Shown here piece after piece: positions 6,097 through 13,387 of a DNA stretch of 15,294 bases. This DNA is from Patescibacteria group bacterium UBA4664 (GTDB taxonomy: Bacteria; Patescibacteriota; Saccharimonadia; CAILAD01; BJGX01): positions 1 through 15,294 of the forward strand of contig CALRAY010000006.1 in the NCBI GenBank assembly GCA_943353705.1, written 5' to 3'. The notes below the pieces were generated by a model. It was given only the letters and a program-made list of their open reading frames with translations. It was not told where the DNA came from and made no database searches. The number at the start of each line of letters is the position of its first letter. Positions within the stretch are counted from its first letter, which is position 1. The translations under genes were made by a program, and so were the position numbers.

Positions 6097-7524
6097 TCAT
6101 TTATTTTTAGCGAAAACAAGGCTCAGGAATATATCCCTATCGACATTTTTATTACTATAGCGAATTTTATTTGCGCTGGAATCTATTTCTCTTTTGTTAG
6201 AAGCAGCCAAGCTCCATTCGCTAGGTACGACAAGCTCGCTCGATAGCTGATATGGCCAGCCTCCGTTTTGAATCTGCACGTAAGAATCGAAATTAAACGA
6301 CCCTGAATTGCTTACTTTTGTGGGTAACATGTATGATATCTTATATGTTGCTGCTTCGAGTGGAGTAAGACTGCTGTTGAATTCATATATATCAACGAAG
6401 TCCTTACTTTCGACCTTCTTAAGTGCAATACTTTCGGCCTCTATTACTACTGAATTTCTAGGTAAAACCACCCTAATATCACTATTATTTTCTTTGATTA
6501 AAAATGTAAAACCGTTATCTCTTGGATCTATGTATGGTATCGATTTTTCTCTGTTTTGTAGCCTTGTTATTAGCAAATCTACCCTGACATCTCCATTCTT
6601 ACTAATATTTATTTTCCTATCAATGCTTCTGTCTATAAACGCGTTGCTCTTATCGATGCTTCTGTTGTACTCTTCAATCTGAAAATAATCATTTGTGTTC
6701 CTCGCAATCGCTCCAGCATAATTAAGCCTTGCTATTGAAGCAGCCAAGTCCGCATCAGATGAATACAATAGTATTTGTTTTGTTGACATCTCATTTTTTA
6801 AAGACTCACCAAGCTTCGAAAGTTCATATATATTTTCACTGGATAGCTTTTCTATCAATTTGTTTGCCAACACTGCAAGGATGCTCTTTGGATCCTTGCC
6901 TTCAACCTTATCTTTGCCGAATTCGACTTCAGTCTGAAGGACATCTATTATATTATCTGTGCTGATTGACTTCGAATATTCAGGTAGATAGATAGGGCCA
7001 GTTTTTGCTAAAACAACTTTCAATACTTCGGGTGTAATCCCAATCACCATATCTGCACTCTTGCCGGTCTTTGACTTAAAAATTTCCTTAGCTCTTTCTC
7101 CGTTCCTGAGCCATGATACATTTTGCCCACTATTCCTAAGAGTATCTGCCTCCAAGCCTAGCTCAGGGTCATTTAACTCTGGTGGTGGCAACTTTGCCTC
7201 AAGATACCTATCATAGTAATAGACCGACTTAACTGGGTCAGCTTTTATTTTACCTCCGTCGACTGTTACATAGCCGACACTACCTATGAATCCACCGCCG
7301 TAGCGTTGCTCGGCATTATTCATAAACAGTATTAATATATTTTTCTTTCCCTTCAAGCCAAGTAGGCTATCTGCCAGAACCTTATAATCATTTATCTTCG
7401 TTGTTTTATTTACTACGCCGTCTATAAGTTTTGGCAGCTGTATAAAAGCAATAATCAAAGCCAAAATTAATGTACCTACAGCAAGGCTTCTGGGGAGGTC
7501 GGTCTTAAGCTTTAATTTTTTCAC
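6097..7524 (-). CDS. DUF4012 domain protein, membrane anchored
   Basis: A 475-residue protein with one N-terminal membrane segment (about 13-31) and a large outer portion. The DUF4012 signature NNAEQRYGGGFIGSVG is at about 69-84, and VTVDGGKI follows. DUF4012 proteins are often encoded with glycosyltransferases, and a role in assembling or attaching surface glycan is suspected but unproven. The start is GTG (complement of 7522-7524), eight bases after a perfect AGGAGG. It overlaps the upstream glycosyltransferase gene by 20 bases, so it is the third gene of the sugar-transferase operon and probably translationally coupled. A single hydrophobic anchor and no C-terminal membrane segment suggest an exoplasmic domain facing the wall. 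Confidence 0.85.
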   Translation of the reverse strand: MKKLKLKTDLPRSLAVGTLILALIIAFIQLPKLIDGVVNKTTKINDYKVLADSLLGLKGKKNILILFMNNAEQRYGGGFIGSVGYVTVDGGKIKADPVKSVYYYDRYLEAKLPPPELNDPELGLEADTLRNSGQNVSWLRNGERAKEIFKSKTGKSADMVIGITPEVLKVVLAKTGPIYLPEYSKSISTDNIIDVLQTEVEFGKDKVEGKDPKSILAVLANKLIEKLSSENIYELSKLGESLKNEMSTKQILLYSSDADLAASIARLNYAGAIARNTNDYFQIEEYNRSIDKSNAFIDRSIDRKINISKNGDVRVDLLITRLQNREKSIPYIDPRDNGFTFLIKENNSDIRVVLPRNSVVIEAESIALKKVESKDFVDIYEFNSSLTPLEAATYKISYMLPTKVSNSGSFNFDSYVQIQNGGWPYQLSSELVVPSEWSLAASNKREIDSSANKIRYSNKNVDRDIFLSLVFAKNK

Positions 7525-8629
7525 TTATAAAACCTCCTAGCTCCCTCTTAAACCGCTCCTGCGAAAAATGCTTCGCCCTGTTTCTTATATCTGACTCCTT
7601 TAGCTTTATTTTATCTAATTCTCCAATAGCATGCTTGAGACTTTCGACAGTCTGCTTGGCATGATAAATTCCTGTCTTACCATCTATAACGGTTTCAGAT
7701 GCCCCGGCTGTGCCAAAACAGATCACTGGTACGCCAGAGGCCATCGCTTCAACTGGCGTAATCCCAAAGTCTTCTTCTGCCGAAAATATAAATGCCTTGG
7801 CTCCCGAATAAAGCTGATTCACCTTGGCATCACTTGGATTTTCGACAAATTCGATAGTTTCACCTGAGATCTTTTTATAATTAGAGAGCTCTGGCCCCGT
7901 TCCTGCAATTATCAATTTCTTACCCAGGTCATTGCATGCCTTAATAGCCAAATCGATTCTTTTATAGGGAACAAATCTAGAAACAACCAAGAAATAATCT
8001 TCTTTATTTCGACTAATCTTTGAAAACCTATCAAAATCTACTGGGGGATTTATGACTTTACTTTGACGGTTATAGTATTTTGTAATTCTTCTAGACACTT
8101 CTTTGGAATTAGCTAGTAAGCTGTCCGGCCTTTGGGCTGCCGCATAGTCCCAGCGCTTTAGCTTGCTGACCATTGTTGGCATTACCAGCCTCACAAGTGG
8201 GTTAAGAAGTCCAAAGCCTGGGTTGGCTAGATAATCATCATATGCACTCCAATAGTATCTTACGGGGGTATGTATGTAGCTTATATGCAGTGTTTCGGTT
8301 GAGGTTATGACGCCTTTTGCCTCTGCGCTTGAGCTAGATATAACTAGGTCGTATCCACTCAGGTCTAAGCTCTCAAAGGCCAAAGGTCTGAGTGCTGCAA
8401 AAAGCTGATGCTTACGCTTGGCCAATGGCCAATTCTGCAAAAAAGTAGTATAAACTTTCCTGCCCCTGAACAGTTTTAGCTTAGACTCATCATATACGCT
8501 GGTATAAAGATCAGCCTGAGGAAATAGACTCAAAATAGACTCCACTACCCTTTCCGCACCACCTAGGCCAACTAACCAGTCGTGCACTACGGCAACCTTT
8601 AGGTTATCGAATTTTTTGTTATATTCCAT
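7505..8629 (-). CDS. Glycosyltransferase family 4 (GT-B fold)
   Basis: A retaining GT4-type sugar transferase that likely adds a nucleotide-activated hexose to a polyprenyl-linked intermediate on the cytoplasmic face. The N-domain begins VAVVHDWLVGLGGAERVVE, the GGAE loop that contacts substrate. The C-domain has FLVVSRFVPYKRIDLAIKA and KLIIAGTGPE. It ends with EEDFGITPVEAMASGVPVI, whose ExFGxxxxE arrangement binds the nucleotide-sugar. I start at the ATG complementary to 8627-8629 (374 residues), since the family begins at about this point. A TTG at 8638 would add three residues. The start overlaps the sugar transferase stop by 11 bases. The opening resembles mannosyltransferases, but the sugar cannot be told from sequence. 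Confidence 0.9.
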   Translation of the reverse strand: MEYNKKFDNLKVAVVHDWLVGLGGAERVVESILSLFPQADLYTSVYDESKLKLFRGRKVYTTFLQNWPLAKRKHQLFAALRPLAFESLDLSGYDLVISSSSAEAKGVITSTETLHISYIHTPVRYYWSAYDDYLANPGFGLLNPLVRLVMPTMVSKLKRWDYAAAQRPDSLLANSKEVSRRITKYYNRQSKVINPPVDFDRFSKISRNKEDYFLVVSRFVPYKRIDLAIKACNDLGKKLIIAGTGPELSNYKKISGETIEFVENPSDAKVNQLYSGAKAFIFSAEEDFGITPVEAMASGVPVICFGTAGASETVIDGKTGIYHAKQTVESLKHAIGELDKIKLKESDIRNRAKHFSQERFKRELGGFISEKIKA

Positions 8630-10040
8630 TGCGCTCAAAAATTGCCTGCCATAATGTTTTAAAGAGAATTTTCATATCCAACCAAAGTGACCAGTTCTCG
8701 ATATAATAAAAATTTAATCTGACTCTATCTGAATAATCCAGATCATTTCTTCCTGAAACCTGCCATAGCCCCGTAATTCCTGGACGAATTGTTACGATTC
8801 TTGCCAAATTCTGCTCCCCTCCTAGCAGCTTGAGTTCACTCTCGGGTAATGGCCTCGGGCCAACTAGACTTAAATCTCCCTTGAGAACATTAAAAAGCTG
8901 AGGAAGTTCATCAAGGCTTAATTTGCGCATAATTTTGCCAAGTTTGCCTACTCTCGGGTCATCTTTTATTTTAGCTGTTTTCCTAAATTCATTGGCCTTA
9001 GACGCTGGCAACTTAGCTAATACCTGTTCAATGGTTTGGTCACCAAACTTAGGGCCGATACTATACTCTGTCTTCATAGTTCTAAATTTGTATACATTTA
9101 TCATTTTTCCCATTCTTCCATAACATTCATGAGAATAAAATGCGGGGCCTGGTTCTTTAATCTTGATTAACAGATACAGCACCAACTGCAAGGGAAGAGT
9201 TAATACTATAATTAATGTTGTTATTAGTACATCGAATAATCTCTTTATAACCCTACCCCAGCCCTCTAGCGGGGTTGGCTTGAGCTCTAGTACTGGTATA
9301 TTACCAATCTGTGTAGATAGTATTTTTGAACTGTATAGACCAGAGATAGATGGCACAAACTGATAACCAACGTGATTGCTCTGACAATAAGATATTAATT
9401 CAACTAGTTTTGAGTCATCGGCGCCAGAATCTGCGACTATGACGGTATCAATATGGTCTCGCTTGATAAGGTTTTTAAGCCTTCCTGAGGATGTCGCATC
9501 TAGGCTTGCGATACTTGATACCACCTTATACCTCCGCTTCAACTTCTTAAGAGCCAGCTTGAGCCTGGCCGCCGTTGTTCCGCTACCTATAAATAGCACT
9601 CTATAGACCCCAACTCCTCGGCTTGCCAGTAGTCTCTGCACGAACCCCATGACAAATCGCCCTAGACTGACGAAAAGTAGTGCTAGTAAAAATCCATAAA
9701 TTGGAATTATCTTTGCTGGAAATATAGGAGATGGGCTTAAAAAATCAATTACAATCAAGACCATTACTCCTGCTGAGCAGGCGGCGAGGATCTTACTAAG
9801 ATCAAGCCATTTAGCCCTGTCAGACCTGAGGTTATATAGCCCAACGGAAGCAAAAATTAACAGCCATATCGGTAGAAACACCAGCATTAAATTAAGGTAG
9901 GCGTACCCCCCAACCTCTATCGAGAAGGGCCTTCCACTGCCCTGGCGCAATAAATATGCCAAAACGAAGCTAACCACCAGCATAAGATAATCTACTGGTA
10001 TCTGGAGTACTGCTATTAATAGTTCGCTTCGTTTTCTCAT
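8619..10040 (-). CDS. Polyprenyl-phosphate sugar-1-phosphate transferase (bacterial sugar transferase)
   Basis: A 473-residue initiating phosphoglycosyltransferase of the WbaP/WcaJ large type, which moves sugar-1-phosphate from a nucleotide sugar to undecaprenyl phosphate. The N-terminal part has four hydrophobic segments, followed by a Rossmann-like domain (YRVLFIGSGTTAARL). The C-terminal catalytic domain opens with KRLFDVLITTL and its re-entrant helix. It carries YKFRTM, DDPRVGKLGKIMRKLSLDELPQ with the Asp-Glu pair, SLVGPRP and RPGITGLWQVSGR. I start at the ATG complementary to 10038-10040. The longer reading from 10079 begins inside the rnpB terminator, while TGGTAAAAT lies exactly seven bases before this ATG. 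It is the first gene of a three-gene operon. Confidence 0.93.
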   Translation of the reverse strand: MRKRSELLIAVLQIPVDYLMLVVSFVLAYLLRQGSGRPFSIEVGGYAYLNLMLVFLPIWLLIFASVGLYNLRSDRAKWLDLSKILAACSAGVMVLIVIDFLSPSPIFPAKIIPIYGFLLALLFVSLGRFVMGFVQRLLASRGVGVYRVLFIGSGTTAARLKLALKKLKRRYKVVSSIASLDATSSGRLKNLIKRDHIDTVIVADSGADDSKLVELISYCQSNHVGYQFVPSISGLYSSKILSTQIGNIPVLELKPTPLEGWGRVIKRLFDVLITTLIIVLTLPLQLVLYLLIKIKEPGPAFYSHECYGRMGKMINVYKFRTMKTEYSIGPKFGDQTIEQVLAKLPASKANEFRKTAKIKDDPRVGKLGKIMRKLSLDELPQLFNVLKGDLSLVGPRPLPESELKLLGGEQNLARIVTIRPGITGLWQVSGRNDLDYSDRVRLNFYYIENWSLWLDMKILFKTLWQAIFERNGI

Positions 10041-10047
10041 ATCTATT

Positions 10048-10056
10048 ATTTTACCA
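10048..10056 (-). promoter_or_regulatory. Extended -10 promoter giving a leaderless sugar transferase mRNA
   Basis: On the minus strand TGG TAAAAT is followed by seven bases and then the ATG at 10040, so transcription should begin at or next to the start codon. No ribosome binding site is present. The arrangement matches that upstream of the M50 protease gene. Confidence 0.5.
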
Positions 10057-10060
10057 CTTA

Positions 10061-10105
10061 AATAAATAACATTCGCCATTTTTGTATTTGCGAATGCTAT
10101 TTATT
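10061..10105 (-). terminator. Terminator of the RNase P RNA gene
   Basis: A 16-bp inverted repeat (10061-10076 with 10090-10105) has one mismatch on the plus strand that becomes G-U on the minus strand. It has a 13-base loop and a T-rich trailing arm. It begins directly after the P1 helix of the RNase P RNA. Confidence 0.7.
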
Positions 10106-10520
10106 GCTATGACTTAACTATAAGCCGAATTTTGTACTCTCGCACTATTGCTAGTGTGAGATGATGACCATCTATCTTAGCCAGACTAGCTGGCGACCTG
10201 TGCTAAGCACATGGCGCGATATACCCATAAAAAGACGAGTAATCTCTCTGCTTGCGCAGAAGGGCCCATAATCTTGCAGCCGGTAGGGTTTACCTCGCTC
10301 TAACAGTCACCTGTCCGAGCTGTGGGCTCTTACCCCACTCTTTTCACCCTTACCCCACACCACAAGCCTTAAAGCAATAATACCTGTGATGTGGGGCGGT
10401 TTAGTCTCTGTGGCACTTTCCCTAGGATCACTCCTGGTTGCAGTTAACAACTACCGTTACTCTATGCTGTTCGGACTTTCCTCTCGATATAATCGAGCAG
10501 CCATCCATTAACTCATAGCC
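10106..10520 (-). ncRNA. rnpB: RNase P RNA (bacterial type A-like)
   Basis: The catalytic RNA that cuts 5' leaders from tRNA precursors. Minus-strand hallmarks in order: GAGGAAAGTCCGAACAGC near the 5' end (conserved region I), AGTAACGG, then GAGGTAAACCC (the P15/L15 region; its GGU pairs with the tRNA CCA end). ATTCGGCTTATAG comes just before the 3' end (conserved region V). P1 pairs GCTATGAGTTAA with TTAAGTCATAGC with a single mismatch, which sets both ends. Length is about 415 nt. A promoter and a terminator flank it. Confidence 0.95.
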
Positions 10521-10525
10521 AGCAT

Positions 10526-10554
10526 ATTATAATATATTTATGCTTAGTTGTCTA
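10526..10554 (-). promoter_or_regulatory. Promoter of rnpB
   Basis: On the minus strand TAGACA (complement of 10549-10554), 17-base spacer, TATAAT (complement of 10526-10531). The predicted start at about 10519-10520 matches the first base of the P1 helix. The -35 covers the stop codon of the RNase H-like gene. Confidence 0.75.
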
Positions 10555-10956
10555 TTTTTGAGAGTCTAAAACTTGGTTTACCATAGCATCAGCCAGCTTG
10601 TTATCTTCTCGATATACATGCGTAAAGGTCAGATTCATGCCTTTGGCCAATTCTTTTACCTTAGAATTAAGCTCAATCATACCGGGATTTTTAACTCGAT
10701 AAATACCATTAAGCTGTTTTACTATTAGCTCACTATCCAGATAGAAATCAGCTTCCGTTAGCTTCATCTCGCTTAGCTTACCAAGGGCAGCCACAACAGC
10801 ACTGTATTCAGCATAATTATTCGTTTGGGTGCCCAAATATTCACCAAATTCCTCTATAACCTCGTCCTTAAGTGTACTTATTACAACACCTAGTGCAGAT
10901 GGGCCCGGGTTTCCCCTAGATCCTCCATCGCAATGAACCTTTACTTTATCTGCCAT
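10552..10956 (-). CDS. Ribonuclease HI family protein
   Basis: A 134-residue RNase H fold enzyme expected to cut the RNA strand of RNA:DNA hybrids. All four acidic catalytic residues are present: Asp10 (CDGGSRGNPGPSALG), Glu50 (TNNYAEYSAVVAAL), Asp74 (FYLDSELIVKQLNG) and Asp123 (REDNKLADAMVN). It is a compact form without the extra basic helix of some RNase HI enzymes, closer to the short YpeP-like group. AAGGAGG lies just before the ATG and is itself encoded by the final two Arg codons of uppP, which ends one base upstream. It is the last gene of the HIT-uppP-RNase H operon. Confidence 0.9.
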   Translation of the reverse strand: MADKVKVHCDGGSRGNPGPSALGVVISTLKDEVIEEFGEYLGTQTNNYAEYSAVVAALGKLSEMKLTEADFYLDSELIVKQLNGIYRVKNPGMIELNSKVKELAKGMNLTFTHVYREDNKLADAMVNQVLDSQK

Positions 10957-10957
10957 C

Positions 10958-11743
10958 TTACCTCCTTAGTATCCAAATTAAAATTACTGCCGAACCAAGT
11001 ACCACCCTATAGAGTACGAAGGCGAAAAGAGTATGGCTCTTCAGGTAATCCAAGAACCATCTAATTACAGCCACTCCAACTATAAATGCTACAACAATTC
11101 CCAGTAGCGTCAGAGGGATAGACCCACCTGGCTGAGGATCAGTAATCATTTGTAAAAATTTATACAATCCAGCGCCTAATGATATAGGAGTAGCTAGTAA
11201 AAAGCTAAATCTCGCTGCTGATTCTCTGTTGAGACCCAGGTATTCCCCTGCTGTAATTGTTATCCCTGAGCGTGAAGTTCCCGGAATAAGTGCCAGAGCT
11301 TGAGCGAAACCTATGAAAAGGGCTCTGTTTTTGCCAATATGTGCCAAGTCTTTATCTAATTTTGCTCTTTTATCGATTAAATACATCAAAATACCGAAGA
11401 AAATGATTCCCGATCCTATAAATAGAGGTGCCAGGCTGGATACTCTAAATATATCTTCAATATACTTATCGCCAAAATACCCTGCTATTGCCGCCGGTAC
11501 TGAAGCAATAGCTATGTAGAGCAATAATTTATCCCTCTTTTTGAAAAGGTCGTAAAAATCTCTCCAGAAGAATATTAGTAGTGCCAAAGCTGTACCTATA
11601 TGGATAGCTGCATCAAACCTAAGCCCCAGATAGGGCAAATTAAAAGCCCATGGAATAATAAATAAGTGGCCAGAGCTAGATATGGGCAAAAATTCCGTAA
11701 AACCCTGTACACTAGCTAATAATATTACTATTGCTACTACCAT
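10958..11743 (-). CDS. uppP: Undecaprenyl-diphosphatase UppP (BacA)
   Basis: A 261-residue polytopic enzyme that dephosphorylates undecaprenyl diphosphate to recycle the lipid carrier for wall and glycan synthesis, and can give bacitracin tolerance. Both active-site motifs are intact. The first is QGFTEFLPISSSGH (13-26), with the (E/Q)xxxE pair Gln13 and Glu17 and with His26. The second is PGTSRSG (153-159), with Arg157. Multiple hydrophobic helices fill the rest and the length is normal. The ATG overlaps the stop of the HIT gene by seven bases, so the two are probably coupled. It supplies the carrier used by the sugar transferase at 8619-10040. Confidence 0.96.
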   Translation of the reverse strand: MVVAIVILLASVQGFTEFLPISSSGHLFIIPWAFNLPYLGLRFDAAIHIGTALALLIFFWRDFYDLFKKRDKLLLYIAIASVPAAIAGYFGDKYIEDIFRVSSLAPLFIGSGIIFFGILMYLIDKRAKLDKDLAHIGKNRALFIGFAQALALIPGTSRSGITITAGEYLGLNRESAARFSFLLATPISLGAGLYKFLQMITDPQPGGSIPLTLLGIVVAFIVGVAVIRWFLDYLKSHTLFAFVLYRVVLGSAVILIWILRR

Positions 11744-12153
11744 AAGCTTCCTTCTGTATTTTTATTTAAATATTTCTTGAATTTTTCAGCCTCAATCTCT
11801 CTTTCTTGCATTGAGCTTGGCTTGGCATTGCCATGGTCTATGTCGGCTATTCCAAACAACGAGAATACGTGTATGTGCACATGAGGAATATCAAAACCGA
11901 CCGATACTAGACTAACCTTGGGGCATCCATATATTTCTTTTGTAGCTTTTCCGAAATACTTTGCAGCGCCCATCAGATGAGAGTAAGTTTCTGGCTTCAA
12001 ATCGTACCAATCGGCTACTTCTTCGGAAGGTATTATAAGCAAATGGCCAGGATTGTGCGGCATATTAGTCAAAATCACAAAACAATCCCTGTCCTCGTGG
12101 ATGATGCAACCAGGGAGGCTGCCATTTCTGATCTGTGTAAATATACTCGGCAT
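11737..12153 (-). CDS. HIT family nucleotide hydrolase/transferase
   Basis: A 138-residue histidine-triad protein of the Hint/Fhit type, which hydrolyses nucleoside phosphoramidates or dinucleoside polyphosphates. It opens with the typical MPSIFTQIRNGSLPGCIIHEDRD, followed by NPGHLLIIP. The active motif HVHIHV has His91, His93 and His95, the middle or last of which carries the nucleotidyl group. It is the first gene of the operon with uppP and the RNase H-like protein. The ATG sits exactly seven bases after the -10, with no ribosome binding site, so the mRNA is probably leaderless. The true substrate is unknown. Confidence 0.93.
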   Translation of the reverse strand: MPSIFTQIRNGSLPGCIIHEDRDCFVILTNMPHNPGHLLIIPSEEVADWYDLKPETYSHLMGAAKYFGKATKEIYGCPKVSLVSVGFDIPHVHIHVFSLFGIADIDHGNAKPSSMQEREIEAEKFKKYLNKNTEGSLW

Positions 12154-12160
12154 AAGCTAT

Positions 12161-12189
12161 ATAATACCCCATGTTTTAGTCAGGTCCAA
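12161..12189 (-). promoter_or_regulatory. Promoter of the HIT-uppP-RNase H operon (leaderless)
   Basis: On the minus strand TTGGAC (complement of 12184-12189), 17-base spacer, TATTAT (complement of 12161-12166). Seven bases then lead to the ATG. It stands back to back with the tRNA promoter, with two bases between the -35 elements. Confidence 0.65.
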
Positions 12190-12191
12190 GC

Positions 12192-12220
12192 TTGAGCTAG
12201 CCCGGGTAATCTTATAAGAT
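12192..12220 (+). promoter_or_regulatory. Promoter of tRNA-Pro
   Basis: TTGAGC (12192-12197), 17-base spacer, TAAGAT (12215-12220). The predicted start is near 12227, three bases before the mature tRNA end. Confidence 0.5.
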
Positions 12221-12229
12221 ATATCTAAG

Positions 12230-12305
12230 CGGGGTGTGGCGCAGTTGGTAGCGCGCATGGCTGGGGGCCGTGAGGTCGCAGGTTCAAGTCCTGTCACCCC
12301 GACCA
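12230..12305 (+). tRNA. tRNA-Pro (anticodon GGG)
   Basis: A complete cloverleaf: acceptor CGGGGTG/CACCCCG, D stem GCGC/GCGC, anticodon stem CATGG/CCGTG with loop CTGGGGG (anticodon at 12263-12265), and T stem GCAGG/CCTGT with loop TTCAAGT. Then come the discriminator A and an encoded CCA (12303-12305). The C1-G72 pair fits bacterial tRNA-Pro. It reads CCC and CCU. Confidence 0.96.
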
Positions 12306-12316
12306 AGTTCGTAATT

Positions 12317-12346
12317 AAGTTTAGTATACGATACTAAACTTTTTTT
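12317..12346 (+). terminator. Terminator of tRNA-Pro
   Basis: An 11-bp perfect stem (12317-12327 with 12331-12341), loop ACG, followed by a T run to 12346. Confidence 0.85.
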
Positions 12347-12557
12347 ATTTATAAGATATGGCAGCACTATAGCGATAACCCCTATCTTTAACATTAATGT
12401 ATACCTATTTTGAACAATAACTTATCCAACAGCTATAATTTATAAAATTAACTATTTTTATTTTAAAACTTATCAAAAAAAAATTTATTAAAAAGTCATT
12501 TTTAACCCTCTCAACAGATATAGAATTGGCAATTTTAAAAAAAGTTTCAAAAAGGTA
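12347..12557. other. AT-rich intergenic region without a gene
   Basis: About 210 very AT-rich bases between the tRNA terminator and the promoter of the PaaX-like gene. No credible open frame on either strand, no clear repeat and no convincing hairpin. The only distinct signal is the promoter-like pair at 12410-12439. Confidence 0.6.
12410..12439 (+). promoter_or_regulatory. Promoter-like sequence far upstream of the PaaX-like gene
   Basis: TTGAAC (12410-12415), 18-base spacer, perfect TATAAT (12434-12439). If used, it would give the PaaX-like gene a leader of about 180 bases, or an AT-rich small RNA. In such AT-rich DNA a chance match is possible. Confidence 0.4.
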
Positions 12558-12586
12558 TTTACATAATAGTTATGCTAAGGCATAAT
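12558..12586 (+). promoter_or_regulatory. Proximal promoter of the PaaX-like gene
   Basis: TTTACA (12558-12563), 17-base spacer, CATAAT (12581-12586), predicted start near 12593. This would place the in-frame ATG at 12572 outside the transcript and favours a start at 12611 (GTG) or 12626 (ATG). Confidence 0.4.
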
Positions 12587-12625
12587 GTTTATGTAGTAAG
12601 TAATTTATGTGTGCTAAAAACTCCT

Positions 12626-13168
12626 ATGAGTAGAAACTCAAATAAGACAGCCGAAATACTTCGGCTAATTCAAACCAAAAAAGTCGCCACCCTGGGCGAC
12701 TTGAGTTCTAATAAACATCTTTTGACGGTGTTTTCGAGCTCGGCTAAGGCTACCCCAAGACGTCGTATCATCGACACAATTGCACTCTTGGCCAGACAGG
12801 GCTATGTCAGTGTAGGGTTGCTAGATAGCGAAAAGATATTCAAGATAACCCTTAAGGGCAAGGGAAGGCTCAAGGCCTACCAAGTATCTGAAGATGGCCT
12901 AAGCATAACTGATCGCTGGGATGGCAGATGGTACCTCATAACATTTGATATACCCGAGAGCAAAAAAGTCGCTCGCAACCAGCTCATAATAACGCTCAAG
13001 AAGCATGGCTTCGTCAATTACACTAAAGGCCTCTGGTTGATTCCCTATAACCCTGCCAAGTTAACAGCTAGCCTCAGAAAACAGCTTGGGTTAAAATCAG
13101 AAATAAAGCTGATAGTGGCTCAGGCCATAGACAATGACTCTAGATACAAAAAATACTGGAGCTTATAA
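12626..13168 (+). CDS. PaaX-like winged-helix protein with Cas2-type fold
   Basis: A 180-residue protein in two parts. Residues 1-90 look like a winged-helix DNA-binding region (RRRIIDTIALLARQGYV, then a wing-like hairpin ending in ITLKGKGRLKAY). Residues about 98-180 match the ferredoxin-like domain shared by PaaX repressors and Cas2: WDGRWYLITFDIPESKK with Asp108 at the end of the first strand, then LKKHGFVNYTKGLWLIPYNP. No CRISPR array or other cas gene is present, so a regulator is more likely than an adaptation nuclease. The start is uncertain: in-frame ATG 12572, GTG 12611 and ATG 12626 are all possible, and none has a good ribosome binding site. It stands alone, ending at a strong bidirectional terminator. 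Confidence 0.75.
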   Translation: MSRNSNKTAEILRLIQTKKVATLGDLSSNKHLLTVFSSSAKATPRRRIIDTIALLARQGYVSVGLLDSEKIFKITLKGKGRLKAYQVSEDGLSITDRWDGRWYLITFDIPESKKVARNQLIITLKKHGFVNYTKGLWLIPYNPAKLTASLRKQLGLKSEIKLIVAQAIDNDSRYKKYWSL

Positions 13169-13184
13169 TGTAACCCCATATTGT

Positions 13185-13228
13185 AGCAATAATAAAAGAC
13201 CCTCCTGTGAGGGTCTTTTATTATTGCT
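13185..13228. terminator. Strong bidirectional terminator
   Basis: A perfect 20-bp inverted repeat (13185-13204 with 13209-13228) has a four-base loop, a GC-rich core GACCCTC/GAGGGTC and A/T-rich outer arms giving T-rich tails in both directions. It ends the PaaX-like gene on the plus strand and the candidate RNA on the minus strand. Confidence 0.9.
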
Positions 13229-13382
13229 ATCCACCGCACCGCGACATATTAACCTTTCCCGCCAAATGACAGGTGGGTGTCCGCAGCATCAGCTGATAAA
13301 TCAGTGAGCAATCTAAGACTCCCTAGGATCTAAGTAACCGGAAAAAGTTACTAATGCCATAATGCGAATGCGGTCGAAAGCC
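13229..13382 (-). ncRNA. Candidate structured noncoding RNA, class unknown
   Basis: A gene-free interval of about 155 bases with its own minus-strand promoter (13388-13417) and a terminator (13185-13228). Read on the minus strand, ACCGCA near the 5' end pairs with TGCGGT near the 3' end, closing the molecule. Inside are hairpins AGTAAC/GTTACT (loop TTTTTCCG), CTGA/TCAG (loop TTTA) and GACA/TGTC (loop CCCACC). The first loop can also pair with CGGGAAA downstream. No start codon with ribosome binding site or useful open frame is seen. I could not match it to tmRNA, SRP RNA or 6S RNA, though a 6S-like role is not excluded by size. Confidence 0.55.
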
Positions 13383-13387
13383 TAGCT

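Noticed and set aside
10041..10079. Extra 13 residues on the sugar transferase
   Set aside because: The ATG at 10079 lies inside the rnpB terminator hairpin and has no ribosome binding site, while a promoter fits just before 10040.
10106..10520. tmRNA instead of RNase P RNA
   Set aside because: There is no tRNA-like 3' end or tag frame; the RNase P conserved regions I and V and the P1 closure are clear.
13229..13382. SRP RNA or tmRNA assignment for the second RNA
   Set aside because: The SRP helix 8 core (GGAAG/AGCAG type) and a tRNA-like end are absent. 6S remains possible but has no diagnostic motif readable by eye.
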